Part shown: positions 9,228-17,915 of the stretch, piece by piece
Layout of the letters: each line of letters opens with the position of its first letter
Position numbering within the stretch: position 1 is the stretch's first letter
Notes under the pieces: generated by a model
Told to the model about the DNA's origin: nothing
What the model saw: the letters and a program-made list of their open reading frames with translations, nothing else
The model's database searches: none
Source of the DNA: Streptomyces tanashiensis
GTDB lineage: Bacteria; Actinomycetota; Actinomycetes; Streptomycetales; Streptomycetaceae
DNA length: 64,000 nt
Assembly (NCBI RefSeq): GCF_014648895.1
Contig: NZ_BMRZ01000001.1
Location: forward strand, 558,001 to 622,000
Direction: 5' to 3'
Program-made: the position numbers and the translations under genes

Positions 9228-9907
9228 ACGCCACCCCGCTGCTGCTCGCCACCGGCCTGGACAAGACCTACGGCCCGACCCCGGCGCTCGCGGGCGCCGA
9301 CTTCGCCCTCCGGGCCGGCGAGGTCGTCGCCGTCATGGGCCCCTCCGGCTCCGGCAAGTCGACGCTCCTCCACTGCCTGGCCGGCATCGTGCGCCCCGAC
9401 GCCGGGACCATCACCTACGACGGGCGCGAACTCACCGCGCTCTCCGACGGCGCGCGCAGCTCCCTGCGCCGCACCGACTTCGGCTTCGTCTTCCAGTTCG
9501 GCCAGCTCGTCCCCGAGCTGACCTGCGTCGAGAACGTCGCCCTCCCGCTCCGTCTGAACGGCGAGAAGCGGAAGGCCGCCGAGGCCAGGGCCGCCGAATG
9601 GCTCGCCCGCCTGGAGGTCGACACCGTCGCGGGCAAGCGCCCCGGCGAGATATCCGGCGGCCAGGGCCAGCGCGTCGCCGTCGCCCGGGCCCTCGTCACC
9701 GCCCCGCGCGTGATCTTCGCCGACGAGCCCACCGGCGCGCTCGACTCCCTCAACGGCGAGCGGGTCATGCGGCTCCTCACCGACGCCTCCCGGGACACGG
9801 GCGCCGCCGTCGTCCTCGTCACCCACGAGGCCCGGGTCGCCGCGTACTCCGACCGCGAGGTCGTCGTGCGGGACGGTTCGGTACGGGACGCGGAGTGGGC
9901 GGCATGA
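9224..9907 (+). CDS. ABC transporter ATP-binding protein (MacB/LolD type)
   Basis: A 227-residue cytosolic ATPase that powers the FtsX-type permease encoded next. Walker A is GPSGSGKST (about residues 44-52), the Q-loop region FVFQFGQL, signature SGGQGQR (a common variant of LSGGQ), and Walker B with the family-specific FADEPTGALD, then the switch His in VTHEA. The EPTGALDS sequence places it in the MacB/LolD/BceA group that drives mechanotransmission rather than classical import. Start and stop both overlap the neighbouring genes by 4 bases. Confidence 0.93.
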   Translation: MNATPLLLATGLDKTYGPTPALAGADFALRAGEVVAVMGPSGSGKSTLLHCLAGIVRPDAGTITYDGRELTALSDGARSSLRRTDFGFVFQFGQLVPELTCVENVALPLRLNGEKRKAAEARAAEWLARLEVDTVAGKRPGEISGGQGQRVAVARALVTAPRVIFADEPTGALDSLNGERVMRLLTDASRDTGAAVVLVTHEARVAAYSDREVVVRDGSVRDAEWAA

Positions 9908-12276
9908 GCCTAGGCACCTGGACCCGCGACCTGTCGCTCGGCGCCCGGTTCGCGGTCACCGGCGGCCGCTCCGGCCTGCTCCGCACCCTGCTCACCGCGA
10001 CCGGCGTCGGCTTCGGCGTGGCCCTGCTCCTGCTCGCCTCCTCCTTCCCGAACATGCTCTTCCAGCGGGAGGTACGGGAGTCGGTCCGGGCCGTCGACGG
10101 CAGCGAGCAGGTCACCTCGCCGCGCCCCGACTCCTTTCTCCACCTCAGCCGGAACACCGTCTACCGGGACGACGTCATCAGCGGACTGCTGCTGCGCCCC
10201 GAGGGCGACGCGCCCCCGCTCCCGCCGGGCGCCCCGGTGTTCCCCGGGACCGGCGAGATGCTGGTCTCCCCCGCGCTCGGGAAACTGCTGGACTCCCCCG
10301 AGGGCGCCCTGCTCAAGGAGCGGCTCCCCTACAGGACCGTCGGGACGATCGGACAGGCCGGACTCATCGGCCCGGCCGAACTGCGGTACGTCGCCCACGT
10401 CGACTTCCTCGACACCGAGAACCTCGACGGACGCGGCACGCGCTACGGCTGGTCGGTGCCCGAGGAACCGATGAACGCGTTCCTGATCCTCCTCGTCGTC
10501 GTCGCCTGCGTCGTCCTGCTCCTGCCCGTGCTGGTCTTCATCGCGACCGCCGTCCGCTTCGGCGGCGAGCAGCGCGACCGGCGGCTCGCGGCGCTGCGGC
10601 TGATCGGCGCGGACACCGCCATGACCCGGCGGATCGCGGCGGGCGAGTCCCTCGCGAGCGCGCTGCTCGGACTCCTCGTGGGTCTCGGGCTCTTCGCGGT
10701 GGCCCGGCAGTTCGCCGGGACCTTCACCATCTGGGACGTCAACGCGTACCCCGGCGACGTCGTGCCCATGACGGCGCTCGCCGTGCTCGTCCTCGCCGTC
10801 GTCCCCGTCGCCTCGGTCGTCGTGAGCCTCTTCGCGCTGCGCGGGGTGGCCATCGAACCGCTCGGCGTCGTCCGGACCTCCACCCCGCGCCGCCGCCGGC
10901 TGTGGTGGCGGCTGCTGCTCCTCGTGGCCGGGGGCGCCTTCCTCGTCCCGCTCGTCGGCGACGTCCAGATGGCGGAGACCAGCATCGACGCCGTCGGTGT
11001 CGTGGCCGGCACCACGCTCGCCCTGATCGGCCTCACCACGCTCCTGCCGTGGCTCGTCGAGGCCGGCGTGAAGCGGCTGCACGCCGGGCCGGTGGCCTGG
11101 CAGCTCGCGGTCCGCAGGCTCCAGCTGAGCAGCGGCACGGCGGCCCGCGCGGTCAGCGGCATCGTCGTCGCGGCGACCGGGGCGATCGCGCTGCAGATGC
11201 TCTTCCAGGCGATGGAGACCGAGTTCACGCAGGTGAGCGGCGAGGACACCTCCCGCGCCCAGATCGCGATCGGCACCGACGCCAGGAACGCCGAGGAGGC
11301 CCGCGGGGTCATCGACCGCATCGCGCGGACCGAGGGCGTCGCCGGGGTGATCGGCATCGTCGAGTCGCACGTCTGGCGGCCCGGGCCGCTGAAGGGGGGC
11401 GAGGAGTTCTCCCCGACGGTCTCGCTCCGGGTCGGCGACTGCCCCTCCCTGAGGGAGTTCGCGACGCTGCCCTCCTGCACGGACGGGGACGTCTTCGTCT
11501 TCCTCGCGCACGGCGCGCAGGGCAACCCGGACGACTCCTACGTCACCCGGGCCGCCCGGCCCGGCGCCCTGGTCGCCCTGCGCGACCCCCATCCGCACCC
11601 GAGCGCGCCGAAGCCCCCGAAGGGCACCCCGCTGCCGCAGTGGCGCATCCCCGCCACGGCCAAGGTGGTGGACTCCCGCCCCGACCCGACGGGCATGTAC
11701 GAGTACGGCGTCCTGGCCACCCCGTCGGCGATCGGCACGCTCCCGCTCGACGAGCCCGACGCGCAGGCCATGGTCCGGCTCGACCCGGCCGTGCCGGACG
11801 CCGCCGACCACGTACGGAACACGGCGGACGCGATCGATCCGACGTCCTGGGTGCGCACCCTGAAGGACACCGAGCGCGACGCGGCGTTCTCCAGCGTCCG
11901 CACCGGCATCCTGGTCGGCTCCACCCTGACCATGCTCCTGGTGGCGGCCTCGCTCCTGGTCGCGACGCTCGAACAGCTCAGGGACCGCAAGCGGCTGCTC
12001 TCCTCGCTGGTCGCCTTCGGCACCCGGCGCTCGACCCTCGGCTGGTCGGTGCTGTGGCAGACGGCGGTGCCGATCCTCCTCGGACTCGCGCTGTCCGTGG
12101 CGGGTGGTCTCGGCCTCGGGGTGGTCCTCCTGAAGATGGGCGGACAGCCCGTCCAGGACTGGTGGAGCTTCCTGCCGGTGGTCGGGATCGGCCTCGGGCT
12201 GATCGCGGTCGTGACGCTGCTGAGCATGCCGGTGCTGTGGCGGCTGATGCGGGCGGACGGCCTGCGGACGGAGTAA
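9904..12276 (+). CDS. FtsX-like ABC permease, two-domain
   Basis: A 790-residue membrane protein with the actinobacterial double-FtsX layout. An N-terminal membrane segment is followed by a long extracellular region, then about three membrane spans around residues 195-320 (FLILLVVVACVVLLLPVLVF). More spans follow in the middle, then a second extracellular domain, and a last group of spans at about 660-785. The start ATG overlaps the ATPase stop as ATGA. Together with the ATPase it probably exports or counters an envelope-active peptide or lipid. The substrate is unknown. It lies opposite a penicillin-binding protein gene, but shared regulation is only inference. Confidence 0.88.
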   Translation: MSLGTWTRDLSLGARFAVTGGRSGLLRTLLTATGVGFGVALLLLASSFPNMLFQREVRESVRAVDGSEQVTSPRPDSFLHLSRNTVYRDDVISGLLLRPEGDAPPLPPGAPVFPGTGEMLVSPALGKLLDSPEGALLKERLPYRTVGTIGQAGLIGPAELRYVAHVDFLDTENLDGRGTRYGWSVPEEPMNAFLILLVVVACVVLLLPVLVFIATAVRFGGEQRDRRLAALRLIGADTAMTRRIAAGESLASALLGLLVGLGLFAVARQFAGTFTIWDVNAYPGDVVPMTALAVLVLAVVPVASVVVSLFALRGVAIEPLGVVRTSTPRRRRLWWRLLLLVAGGAFLVPLVGDVQMAETSIDAVGVVAGTTLALIGLTTLLPWLVEAGVKRLHAGPVAWQLAVRRLQLSSGTAARAVSGIVVAATGAIALQMLFQAMETEFTQVSGEDTSRAQIAIGTDARNAEEARGVIDRIARTEGVAGVIGIVESHVWRPGPLKGGEEFSPTVSLRVGDCPSLREFATLPSCTDGDVFVFLAHGAQGNPDDSYVTRAARPGALVALRDPHPHPSAPKPPKGTPLPQWRIPATAKVVDSRPDPTGMYEYGVLATPSAIGTLPLDEPDAQAMVRLDPAVPDAADHVRNTADAIDPTSWVRTLKDTERDAAFSSVRTGILVGSTLTMLLVAASLLVATLEQLRDRKRLLSSLVAFGTRRSTLGWSVLWQTAVPILLGLALSVAGGLGLGVVLLKMGGQPVQDWWSFLPVVGIGLGLIAVVTLLSMPVLWRLMRADGLRTE

Positions 12277-12290
12277 CCCGCCGTTCGCAT

Positions 12291-12352
12291 GTACGGGAGG
12301 GGCGTCGGCTCCTGGCACCGGGGGGTGTCAGGAACCGGCGCCCCTCCCGTAC
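12291..12352. terminator. Long bidirectional terminator hairpin
   Basis: The arms GTACGGGAGGGGCG (12291-12304) and CGCCCCTCCCGTAC (12339-12352) pair perfectly. An inner near-perfect stem (12311-12319 with 12324-12332) continues the hairpin. It separates the permease and oxyR, which converge. Confidence 0.85.
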
Positions 12353-12356
12353 GAGG

Positions 12357-13322
12357 TCAGGCCGGTATCCGTACCGGAAGCTCCTCCATCGCCTCGCGCA
12401 GCGCCTCCGCCAGCTCCTCGAACTCGGCGTGCCGGGCCGCGCCCGTCCGCATCGCGAGGGCGATCCGCCGCGAGGGTGCCGGCTCGGCGAACCGCCCGGT
12501 CCACAGGGCGGTGTTCCGGGCGGTCTCGACGGTCACGGCGGTGCGCGGCAGCAGGGTCACCCCGAGGCCTCCGGCGACGAGCTGGACCAGCGTGGCGAGC
12601 CCGGCGGCGGTGGTGGTGACCTCGGCGCCGTCGGTGCGCCCGGCCTCCCGGCAGATGTCGAGGGCCTGGTCGCGGAGGCAGTGCCCTTCGTCGAGGAGCA
12701 GCAGCCGGAGCTCCTTGAGGGCCTCGCGCGGGATGTCGTCCCGCCCGGCCAGCGGGTGTCCCTCCGGGGCGACCAGGACGAAGTCCTCGTCGAAGAGGGG
12801 GAGTTCGGTGACCCCGGGCACGCCGAGCGGTACCGCGAGGAGCAGCAGGTCGAGCCGTCCTGCGGTGAGCCCCTCCAGGAGCGAGGAGGTCTGCTCCTCG
12901 TGGACCTGGAGGTCGAGCTCGGGGTAGCGCCGGTGGACCAGCCGCAGGACGGTGGGCAGCAGGTAGGGCGCCACGGTGGGGATCACGCCGAGCCGGAGGA
13001 CGCCGGTGAAGGGGGCCTGGGCCGCCTCCGCCTCCTCCATCAGCTCCGCCACCGCATCGAGGACCGCCCGCGCGCGGGTGGCGAGCCGCTCCCCCGCGGG
13101 CGAGAGCAGCACCTTCCGCGTCGTACGCTCGAGGAGCTGGACACCGAGTGCCTCTTCGAGAGCCGAAACCGCGCCCGAGAGGGCGGGCTGGCTCATGCCG
13201 ATGGCCGCCGCCGCGTCGCGGAAGTGCAGATGCTCGGCGACCGCCACAAAGGCTCTGAGCTGGGAGAGGCTCGGCTGCTTGCCTCGGTGCGGGCCGTGCG
13301 TCGTGCTGTACGGGGATGCCAC
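12357..13322 (-). CDS. oxyR: Hydrogen-peroxide sensing LysR regulator OxyR
   Basis: A 321-residue LysR-type activator that senses H2O2 by a disulphide. The HTH is at the N-terminus (HFRDAAAAIGMSQPALSGAV, then ALEEALGVQLLERT). The redox pair is in GHCLRDQALDIC: two cysteines separated by eight residues, the same spacing as Cys199 and Cys208 of E. coli OxyR. The start is GTG at 13322 with AAGGTGG upstream; longer reading frames upstream overlap the ahpC promoter and are not credible. Divergent from ahpC, its expected target, across a 132-base control region. Confidence 0.95.
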   Translation of the reverse strand: MASPYSTTHGPHRGKQPSLSQLRAFVAVAEHLHFRDAAAAIGMSQPALSGAVSALEEALGVQLLERTTRKVLLSPAGERLATRARAVLDAVAELMEEAEAAQAPFTGVLRLGVIPTVAPYLLPTVLRLVHRRYPELDLQVHEEQTSSLLEGLTAGRLDLLLLAVPLGVPGVTELPLFDEDFVLVAPEGHPLAGRDDIPREALKELRLLLLDEGHCLRDQALDICREAGRTDGAEVTTTAAGLATLVQLVAGGLGVTLLPRTAVTVETARNTALWTGRFAEPAPSRRIALAMRTGAARHAEFEELAEALREAMEELPVRIPA

Positions 13323-13454
13323 TGATAACCACCTTCGATCAACACGACCCACTCTAGCTATTTCACTGATCAATGCACTCCGTGCCATGCTGTGAGCCGT
13401 CCAACCCCCACGGAAGACCTCAAAAGGGACCCTTCCTGCCTGCAAGGAGAGCGC
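13323..13454. promoter_or_regulatory. oxyR-ahpC divergent control region
   Basis: This holds both promoters and presumably the OxyR site. GATCAA is repeated at 13337-13342 and 13368-13373, 31 bp apart (three helical turns). A candidate ahpC promoter is TTCACT (13362-13367), 18 bases, CATGCT (13386-13391). The exact OxyR footprint cannot be fixed by eye. Confidence 0.55.
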
Positions 13455-14009
13455 GTGCTCACTGTCGGTGACAAGTTCCCCACCTACGACCTGACCGCCT
13501 GCGTGTCGCTGGAGAGCGGCAAGGAGTTCGAGCAGATCGACCACAAGGCCTACGAGGGCAAGTGGCGCGTGGTGTTCTTCTGGCCGAAGGACTTCACCTT
13601 CGTCTGCCCGACCGAGATCGCCGCGTTCGGCAAGCTGAACGACGAGTTCGCCGACCGTGACGCCCAGATCCTCGGCGTCTCCGGTGACTCCGAGTTCGTC
13701 CACCACGCCTGGCGCAAGGACCACGCCGACCTGCGTGACCTGCCCTTCCCGATGCTGGCCGACTCGAAGCACGAGCTCATGAGCGACTGCGGCGTCCGCG
13801 GCGAGGACGGCTTCGCCCAGCGCGCGGTCTTCATCGTGGACCCGAACAACGAGATCCAGTTCGTCATGGTGACCGCCGGCTCCGTCGGCCGTAACCCCAA
13901 GGAGGTCCTGCGGGTCCTCGACGCCCTGCAGACCGACGAGCTGTGCCCGTGCAACTGGAACAAGGGCGAGAACACCCTCGACGCCGCCGCGCTCCTCGCG
14001 GGCGAGTAA
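13455..14009 (+). CDS. ahpC: Alkyl hydroperoxide reductase subunit C (2-Cys peroxiredoxin)
   Basis: A 184-residue cytosolic peroxiredoxin that reduces H2O2 and organic peroxides. The peroxidatic Cys lies in DFTFVCPTE and the resolving Cys in DELCPCNW near the C-terminus. GTG at 13455 follows AAGGAG at 6-11 bases and gives the family N-terminus LTVGDKFPTYDLTA. ATG- and GTG-started frames further upstream would reach into the promoter. AhpD follows after 12 bases, so the two are co-transcribed; oxidised AhpC is reduced by AhpD in actinobacteria rather than by AhpF. Confidence 0.97.
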   Translation: MLTVGDKFPTYDLTACVSLESGKEFEQIDHKAYEGKWRVVFFWPKDFTFVCPTEIAAFGKLNDEFADRDAQILGVSGDSEFVHHAWRKDHADLRDLPFPMLADSKHELMSDCGVRGEDGFAQRAVFIVDPNNEIQFVMVTAGSVGRNPKEVLRVLDALQTDELCPCNWNKGENTLDAAALLAGE

Positions 14010-14021
14010 GGGCGACCTGAC

Positions 14022-14555
14022 ATGGCTCTCGACGAACTGAAGTCCGCCATACCGGACTTCGCCAAGGACCTGAAGCTGAACCTCGGTTCGGTCATCGGCA
14101 ACAGCGACCTCCCGCAGCAGCAGCTGTGGGGCACCGTCCTCGCCTGCGCGATCGCCTCGCGCTCGCCGAAGGTGCTCAAGGAGCTGGAGCCCGAGGCCCA
14201 GGCCAACCTGAAGCCCGAGGCGTACCAGGCCGCCAAGTCCGCCGCCGCGATCATGGCGATGAACAACGTCTTCTACCGGACCCGGCACCTGCTGTCGGAC
14301 CCCGAGTACGGGACGATGCGCGCCGGCCTGCGGATGAACGTCATCGGCAACCCGGGCGTCGAGAAGGTCGACTTCGAGCTGTGGTCGCTGGCCGTCTCCG
14401 CGATCAACGGCTGCGGCCAGTGCCTCGACTCGCACGAGCAGGTCCTGCGCCAGGCCGGTGTCGACCGCGCCACGATCCAGGAGGCCGTGAAGATCGCCGC
14501 GGTGATCCAGGCGGTCGGCGTCACCCTCGACGCCGAAGCGGTCCTCGCCGAGTAG
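14022..14555 (+). CDS. ahpD: Alkylhydroperoxidase AhpD
   Basis: A 177-residue all-helical thiol reductase of the AhpD family that recycles AhpC. The catalytic CxxC is in [11 protein letters not shown], with the downstream His of the proton relay three residues after the second Cys, as in the Mycobacterium enzyme. It starts 12 bases after ahpC and ends in a strong hairpin, making a two-gene peroxide defence operon opposite oxyR. Confidence 0.96.
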   Translation: MALDELKSAIPDFAKDLKLNLGSVIGNSDLPQQQLWGTVLACAIASRSPKVLKELEPEAQANLKPEAYQAAKSAAAIMAMNNVFYRTRHLLSDPEYGTMRAGLRMNVIGNPGVEKVDFELWSLAVSAINGCGQCLDSHEQVLRQAGVDRATIQEAVKIAAVIQAVGVTLDAEAVLAE

Positions 14556-14570
14556 GGCGTCACCGTACGA

Positions 14571-14605
14571 GAAGGGCCCCGGGGCTTCCCGCCCCGGGGC
14601 CCTTC
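14571..14605. terminator. Bidirectional terminator after ahpD
   Basis: A perfect 15-bp stem (GAAGGGCCCCGGGGC, 14571-14585, with 14591-14605) and a 5-base loop lie between the convergent ahpD and the membrane-anchored protein gene. Confidence 0.92.
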
Positions 14606-14607
14606 CG

Positions 14608-15282
14608 TCATTTCCTGAGCACCGCCATGAGGGACAGCATGTCCTCGGTCATCGGGACGTCGATCCCGGAGAGGTCGACCTCCTTCGCCTCGCCGAGCGG
14701 CTTCCCGTCCGCGTCGGTGCTGTACTGCCGGTAGATGCTCAGCGCGATCTCGACCTGGCCGTCGAGGACCCGGAGCTCCCCGCCCTCGCCGCCGTTGTCG
14801 TCGAAGAAGGCCTCCTCCCCGAGGCCGTCGATCCGCGTGCCGAGGTCGTAGTACTTCGCCCGCGCCGCGAACTCGTGGCCGGGGTCCATCACCTTGTGCA
14901 GGGTGTACGTGACGCTCGCGCTGTATCCGGCGTCCGGATCGCCGAAGACCATCGAGCACGACGTCTCGTACACGGCCGGCTCGTTCATCTCGGGCCCGTC
15001 GCCGTCGGCGCTCCGCTTGCCGAGGATCCCGCCGAGCGCCTTCAGCTTCGCCGCCTCGCAGAGCTTCACGTCCGTGCTGTACCCGCCGAGGTCGGGGCCC
15101 GGTTCCTTCTTCTGCCCGTACGCGTAGAGCCCGCCGCCCCACACCGCCGAGGCGAGCACCGCGCCGCCGAGCGCCCACAGCCAGGGGCGGCGGGCCCGGG
15201 GCGGGCGCGGCGGCGGGGCCTCGGTGAGCACCTCCGGGGCGTCGAACTCCACGCCGCCCACGAGCTCCGGCTCCGATATCAC
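14608..15282 (-). CDS. Membrane-anchored extracytoplasmic protein of unknown function
   Basis: 224 residues. A short cytosolic Pro/Arg-rich N-terminus is followed by one transmembrane helix at about 32-52 (WLWALGGAVLASAVWGGGLY) and an outside domain of about 170 residues. That domain contains two Cys (in VKLCEAA and ETSCSMVF), probably a disulphide. I recognise no family. Its GTG start overlaps the stop of the AI-2E-type permease gene as GTGA with GGGAGG just upstream, so the two are translated together. A role alongside that permease is inferred from coupling only. Confidence 0.8.
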   Translation of the reverse strand: MISEPELVGGVEFDAPEVLTEAPPPRPPRARRPWLWALGGAVLASAVWGGGLYAYGQKKEPGPDLGGYSTDVKLCEAAKLKALGGILGKRSADGDGPEMNEPAVYETSCSMVFGDPDAGYSASVTYTLHKVMDPGHEFAARAKYYDLGTRIDGLGEEAFFDDNGGEGGELRVLDGQVEIALSIYRQYSTDADGKPLGEAKEVDLSGIDVPMTEDMLSLMAVLRK

Positions 15283-16724
15283 TTGCCCTCCCCGTGGACG
15301 GCCCCCGGTGCCGGGACCGGTGCCACGGCGAAGGCCGTCGCCCCGCGCGGCTCCGGGGTGCTGCGGAGGGCCTGCTCGGTGCTGTACGCGCGCAGGTAGC
15401 CGACCACCGTGTTGGCGACGGCGACCAGCGGGACGGCGACGACGGCGCCGCCGATGCCGGCGGTCAGGCCGCCGGCCGCGACGGCGAGGACGACGGCGAG
15501 CGGGTGGACCCGGACCGCCCGGCCGAGGATGAAGGGCTGGAGGACGTGGCCCTCGATCTGCTGCACGGCGAGGACGACGACGAGCACCATCAGCGCGGTG
15601 AACAGGCCGTTGGTGACGAGGGCGACGACGACCGCGAGGGCGCCGGAGATGACCGCGCCGACCAGCGGGATGAAGGCGAACAGGAAGATGAAGACGGCCA
15701 GCGGCACCGCCATCGGCACGTCGAGGAACCAGAGTCCGAGGCCGATGAAGACGGCGTCGATGAGGGCGACGAGCACCGTGCCGCGCACATAGGCGGTGAG
15801 GGTGCGCCAGGCGCGCGGGCCGGCGCCGGCGACGCCCGGCCGGGCCTGGGCGGGCACCAGCTTGAGCGTCCACTCCCAGACCTTCTTCCCGTCGTAGAGC
15901 AGGAAGAGCGTGGAGAACATGGCGAGCAGGATGCCGGTCATCGCCTCGACGACGACGGTGACCCCCTGGAGTCCGACCTGGGTGATCTGCTCGGCGTTGG
16001 CGCCGACGGAGTCGCTGAGGTTCTTGGCGATGCCGTTGATCTGCTGCTCGGTGACGTGGAAGGGGCTGTTGAGGAGCCCTCGCTTGAGCTCCTCGATGCC
16101 GTTCTTGACCTGGTCGGACAGGTTGTCGATGTTGTCCATGACCTGCCAGACCACGAACCAGCCGACCAGGCCCATGACGACGAAGCCGGAGACGGCGGTG
16201 ACGGCCGTGGCGAGCCCGCGGGGCAGGCCCTTGCGGCGCAGCATGGCCACGGTGGGCTGGAGCAGGGCCGTGACGAGGAGCGCGGCGACGAAGGCGAGGA
16301 CGACCAGCTGCACGGAGCTGATCACCTTCATCAGCACCCAGACGGTGCCGGCGAAGACGAGCAGCCGCCAACTGGCCTCGGCGGCCACGCGCATGCCCCA
16401 GGGGATGGCGGCGACGGGGTCGGGGCGGGCGGCGACGGCCGGCGCGTACGAGGGCGGCGCGGGGACGGAGCGGCCTGGCTCGGCGGGGGTGCTGTCCGGC
16501 GCGGGGTCCTCGGTCTCCGGGAGCGGTGCGGCGGTGTCGGGGTCGACGTCGGGCCGTACGGGGCCGGGCGCGGGCAGGGCCTCGTGCGGGACGTCGGGGG
16601 GACTCCCGTACGGCGGACCGAGCGGATCTTCCCGTTCCGCCTCGGCCCGGCGCTCGTCGAGGCGTTCACCGATGCGGCTCAGGCTCGCGCCCAGCCGGCC
16701 CAGCCATCCTGGCACTCCGGACAT
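15279..16724 (-). CDS. AI-2E family transporter (PerM/YhhT-like permease)
   Basis: A membrane protein of about 481 residues. The N-terminal ~115 residues are acidic, Pro-rich and cytosolic. The rest shows the AI-2E transporter layout: early hairpin-like pairs of membrane segments (VQLVVLAFVAALLVTALL), a soluble helical insert at about 195-260, and a C-terminal bundle (FIFLFAFIPLVGAVISGALA, then QQIEGHVLQPFILG, the family signature). ATG at 16724 is preferred because GAGGG lies 5 bases upstream; an ATG at 16748 is also possible. The ligand is not established: the family includes autoinducer-2 exporters and Na+/H+ antiporters. Coupled to the next gene. Confidence 0.88.
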   Translation of the reverse strand: MSGVPGWLGRLGASLSRIGERLDERRAEAEREDPLGPPYGSPPDVPHEALPAPGPVRPDVDPDTAAPLPETEDPAPDSTPAEPGRSVPAPPSYAPAVAARPDPVAAIPWGMRVAAEASWRLLVFAGTVWVLMKVISSVQLVVLAFVAALLVTALLQPTVAMLRRKGLPRGLATAVTAVSGFVVMGLVGWFVVWQVMDNIDNLSDQVKNGIEELKRGLLNSPFHVTEQQINGIAKNLSDSVGANAEQITQVGLQGVTVVVEAMTGILLAMFSTLFLLYDGKKVWEWTLKLVPAQARPGVAGAGPRAWRTLTAYVRGTVLVALIDAVFIGLGLWFLDVPMAVPLAVFIFLFAFIPLVGAVISGALAVVVALVTNGLFTALMVLVVVLAVQQIEGHVLQPFILGRAVRVHPLAVVLAVAAGGLTAGIGGAVVAVPLVAVANTVVGYLRAYSTEQALRSTPEPRGATAFAVAPVPAPGAVHGEGK

Positions 16725-16825
16725 CTCTTCCCTCTTCCCCCCGCTCATTCCTCCTCGCGAACCTACACGCAAGAGGCCCCCCACCGTAGGACGGCGAGGG
16801 GCTCCTGAAGGTTGAGCACGTGGCT

Positions 16826-17536
16826 CTAGTACCAGCGGTTGGCCTGCCAGAACGACCAGGCGCCACACGGGCTGCCGTAGCGGCTGTCCATGTAGTTGAG
16901 GCCCCACTTGATCTGGGTGGCGGGGTTGGTCTGCCAGTCGGCGCCGGCCGAGGCCATCTTGTAGCCCGGGAGCGCCTGCACGAGACCGTAGGCACCCGAG
17001 GACGGGTTGGTCGCGCGGTAGTTCCAGCCGGACTCGTGGTCCACGATGTTGCTGAAGCACGAGAACTGGTCGGACGGCATCATCTGCCGGGCCATCGCCT
17101 TGACCTCGGCGATGCTGTAGGAGCCCTGCGCGGCGAAGGTCGACGCGTCGCGGACGGCGGAGCGGTTGGCGCGCTCCTCGGCCTCCTTGCGCTCCTTCTC
17201 GGCCTTCTCCTCGGCGGCGACCTTGTCGGCGGCCTTCTTCTTCGCCTCGGCGTCCTTGGCGGCGCGGATGCGGGCCGCTTCCTCCGCGGACTTCTTCGCG
17301 GCCGAGTCGGCCGCGGCGGCCTGGACGTCGGCCTGCTCCGAGAGGGACGAGACCTGTACCTGGGCCTGCTGCCCCGCGGGGATGTCCGCGAGCAGCGTCG
17401 TGTCGGCCGCGGTGGCTTCGAAGTTGTCGTCCGAGGCCTGGGCGGCGTTGCCCGAGGCAACACCCACGACAGCGCCGACGGTGGTGACCGCAGTGGCCGA
17501 AGCCACCGCGAATCCCCGGACCGAGATCCGGCTCAC
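16826..17536 (-). CDS. Secreted transglycosylase-like (SLT/lysozyme-fold) protein with coiled coil
   Basis: A 236-residue cell-wall lytic protein candidate. GTG at 17536 is preceded by GGAAGGA. The signal peptide is at 1-34 (RISVRGFAVASATA, ending GNAAQA). Residues 60-140 form an Ala/Lys/Glu-rich coiled coil. The C-terminal ~90 residues match the actinobacterial SLT-like domain: FSCFSNIVDHESGWNYRATN supplies the catalytic Glu, followed by GAYGLVQALPG and the terminal YGSPCGAWSFWQANRWY. Two Cys probably form a disulphide. It is monocistronic, with a 379-base upstream region that can fold. Peptidoglycan cleavage during growth or spore germination is the likely role. Confidence 0.87.
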   Translation of the reverse strand: MSRISVRGFAVASATAVTTVGAVVGVASGNAAQASDDNFEATAADTTLLADIPAGQQAQVQVSSLSEQADVQAAAADSAAKKSAEEAARIRAAKDAEAKKKAADKVAAEEKAEKERKEAEERANRSAVRDASTFAAQGSYSIAEVKAMARQMMPSDQFSCFSNIVDHESGWNYRATNPSSGAYGLVQALPGYKMASAGADWQTNPATQIKWGLNYMDSRYGSPCGAWSFWQANRWY

Positions 17537-17915
17537 ACGGTTTCCTTCCAGCACGTCCGCACAGGTGACCACGCGGGCGAAATCTTGCCCCTGGCACTGG
17601 TCTCCGACATACGGGGTCACAGAAGACACGGGCCCGTGGTGCTGTGGGCGGCATACGGTCGACGGCTGTGGAGTTGTGTGGTGCTTGTGCGCACCCCTGA
17701 GGGTGCACGTGTGCCGTATGCGGGGCCTGACGGAAGCAAGACTCTGCCGGACGGCGACGCCGCAAGGCAATTCCGTGTTGCGTGTGAAAGCTCACACCTC
17801 GGCAGGCGCAGGTGTTTTGACGGATACAGGGGACAGCAGGGCGCCGCCCGGCTAAGCTCCTGGGCTTTGCCGGGCGGCGCCAACTGCCTTACCCGTACGG
17901 ACGGGTACGAATCGG
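17537..17915. other. Intergenic region: structured leader of the SLT gene and PhoH terminator
   Basis: No gene is seen here. GCATACGG (17651-17658) and CCGTATGC (17714-17721) can pair and enclose a hairpin GCACCC-CTGA-GGGTGC (17691-17706), giving a folded 5' leader for the minus-strand SLT gene. GTGTGA-AAGC-TCACAC (17782-17797) is a 16-bp dyad with Crp-like half-sites but a shortened spacer, well placed as an operator. The rightmost part holds the terminator at 17840-17881. I did not find the conserved elements of the ydaO (c-di-AMP) riboswitch often seen before such genes. Confidence 0.55.
17840..17881 (-). terminator. Terminator of the PIN-PhoH gene
   Basis: GGCGCCGCCCGGC (17840-17852) pairs perfectly with GCCGGGCGGCGCC (17869-17881) around a 16-base loop, starting about 35 bases after the phoH-type stop codon on the minus strand. 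Confidence 0.85.

Noticed and set aside
17537..17900. ydaO (c-di-AMP) riboswitch before the SLT gene
   Set aside because: Expected by gene type, but the conserved riboswitch blocks are not present on the minus strand; only local hairpins were found.
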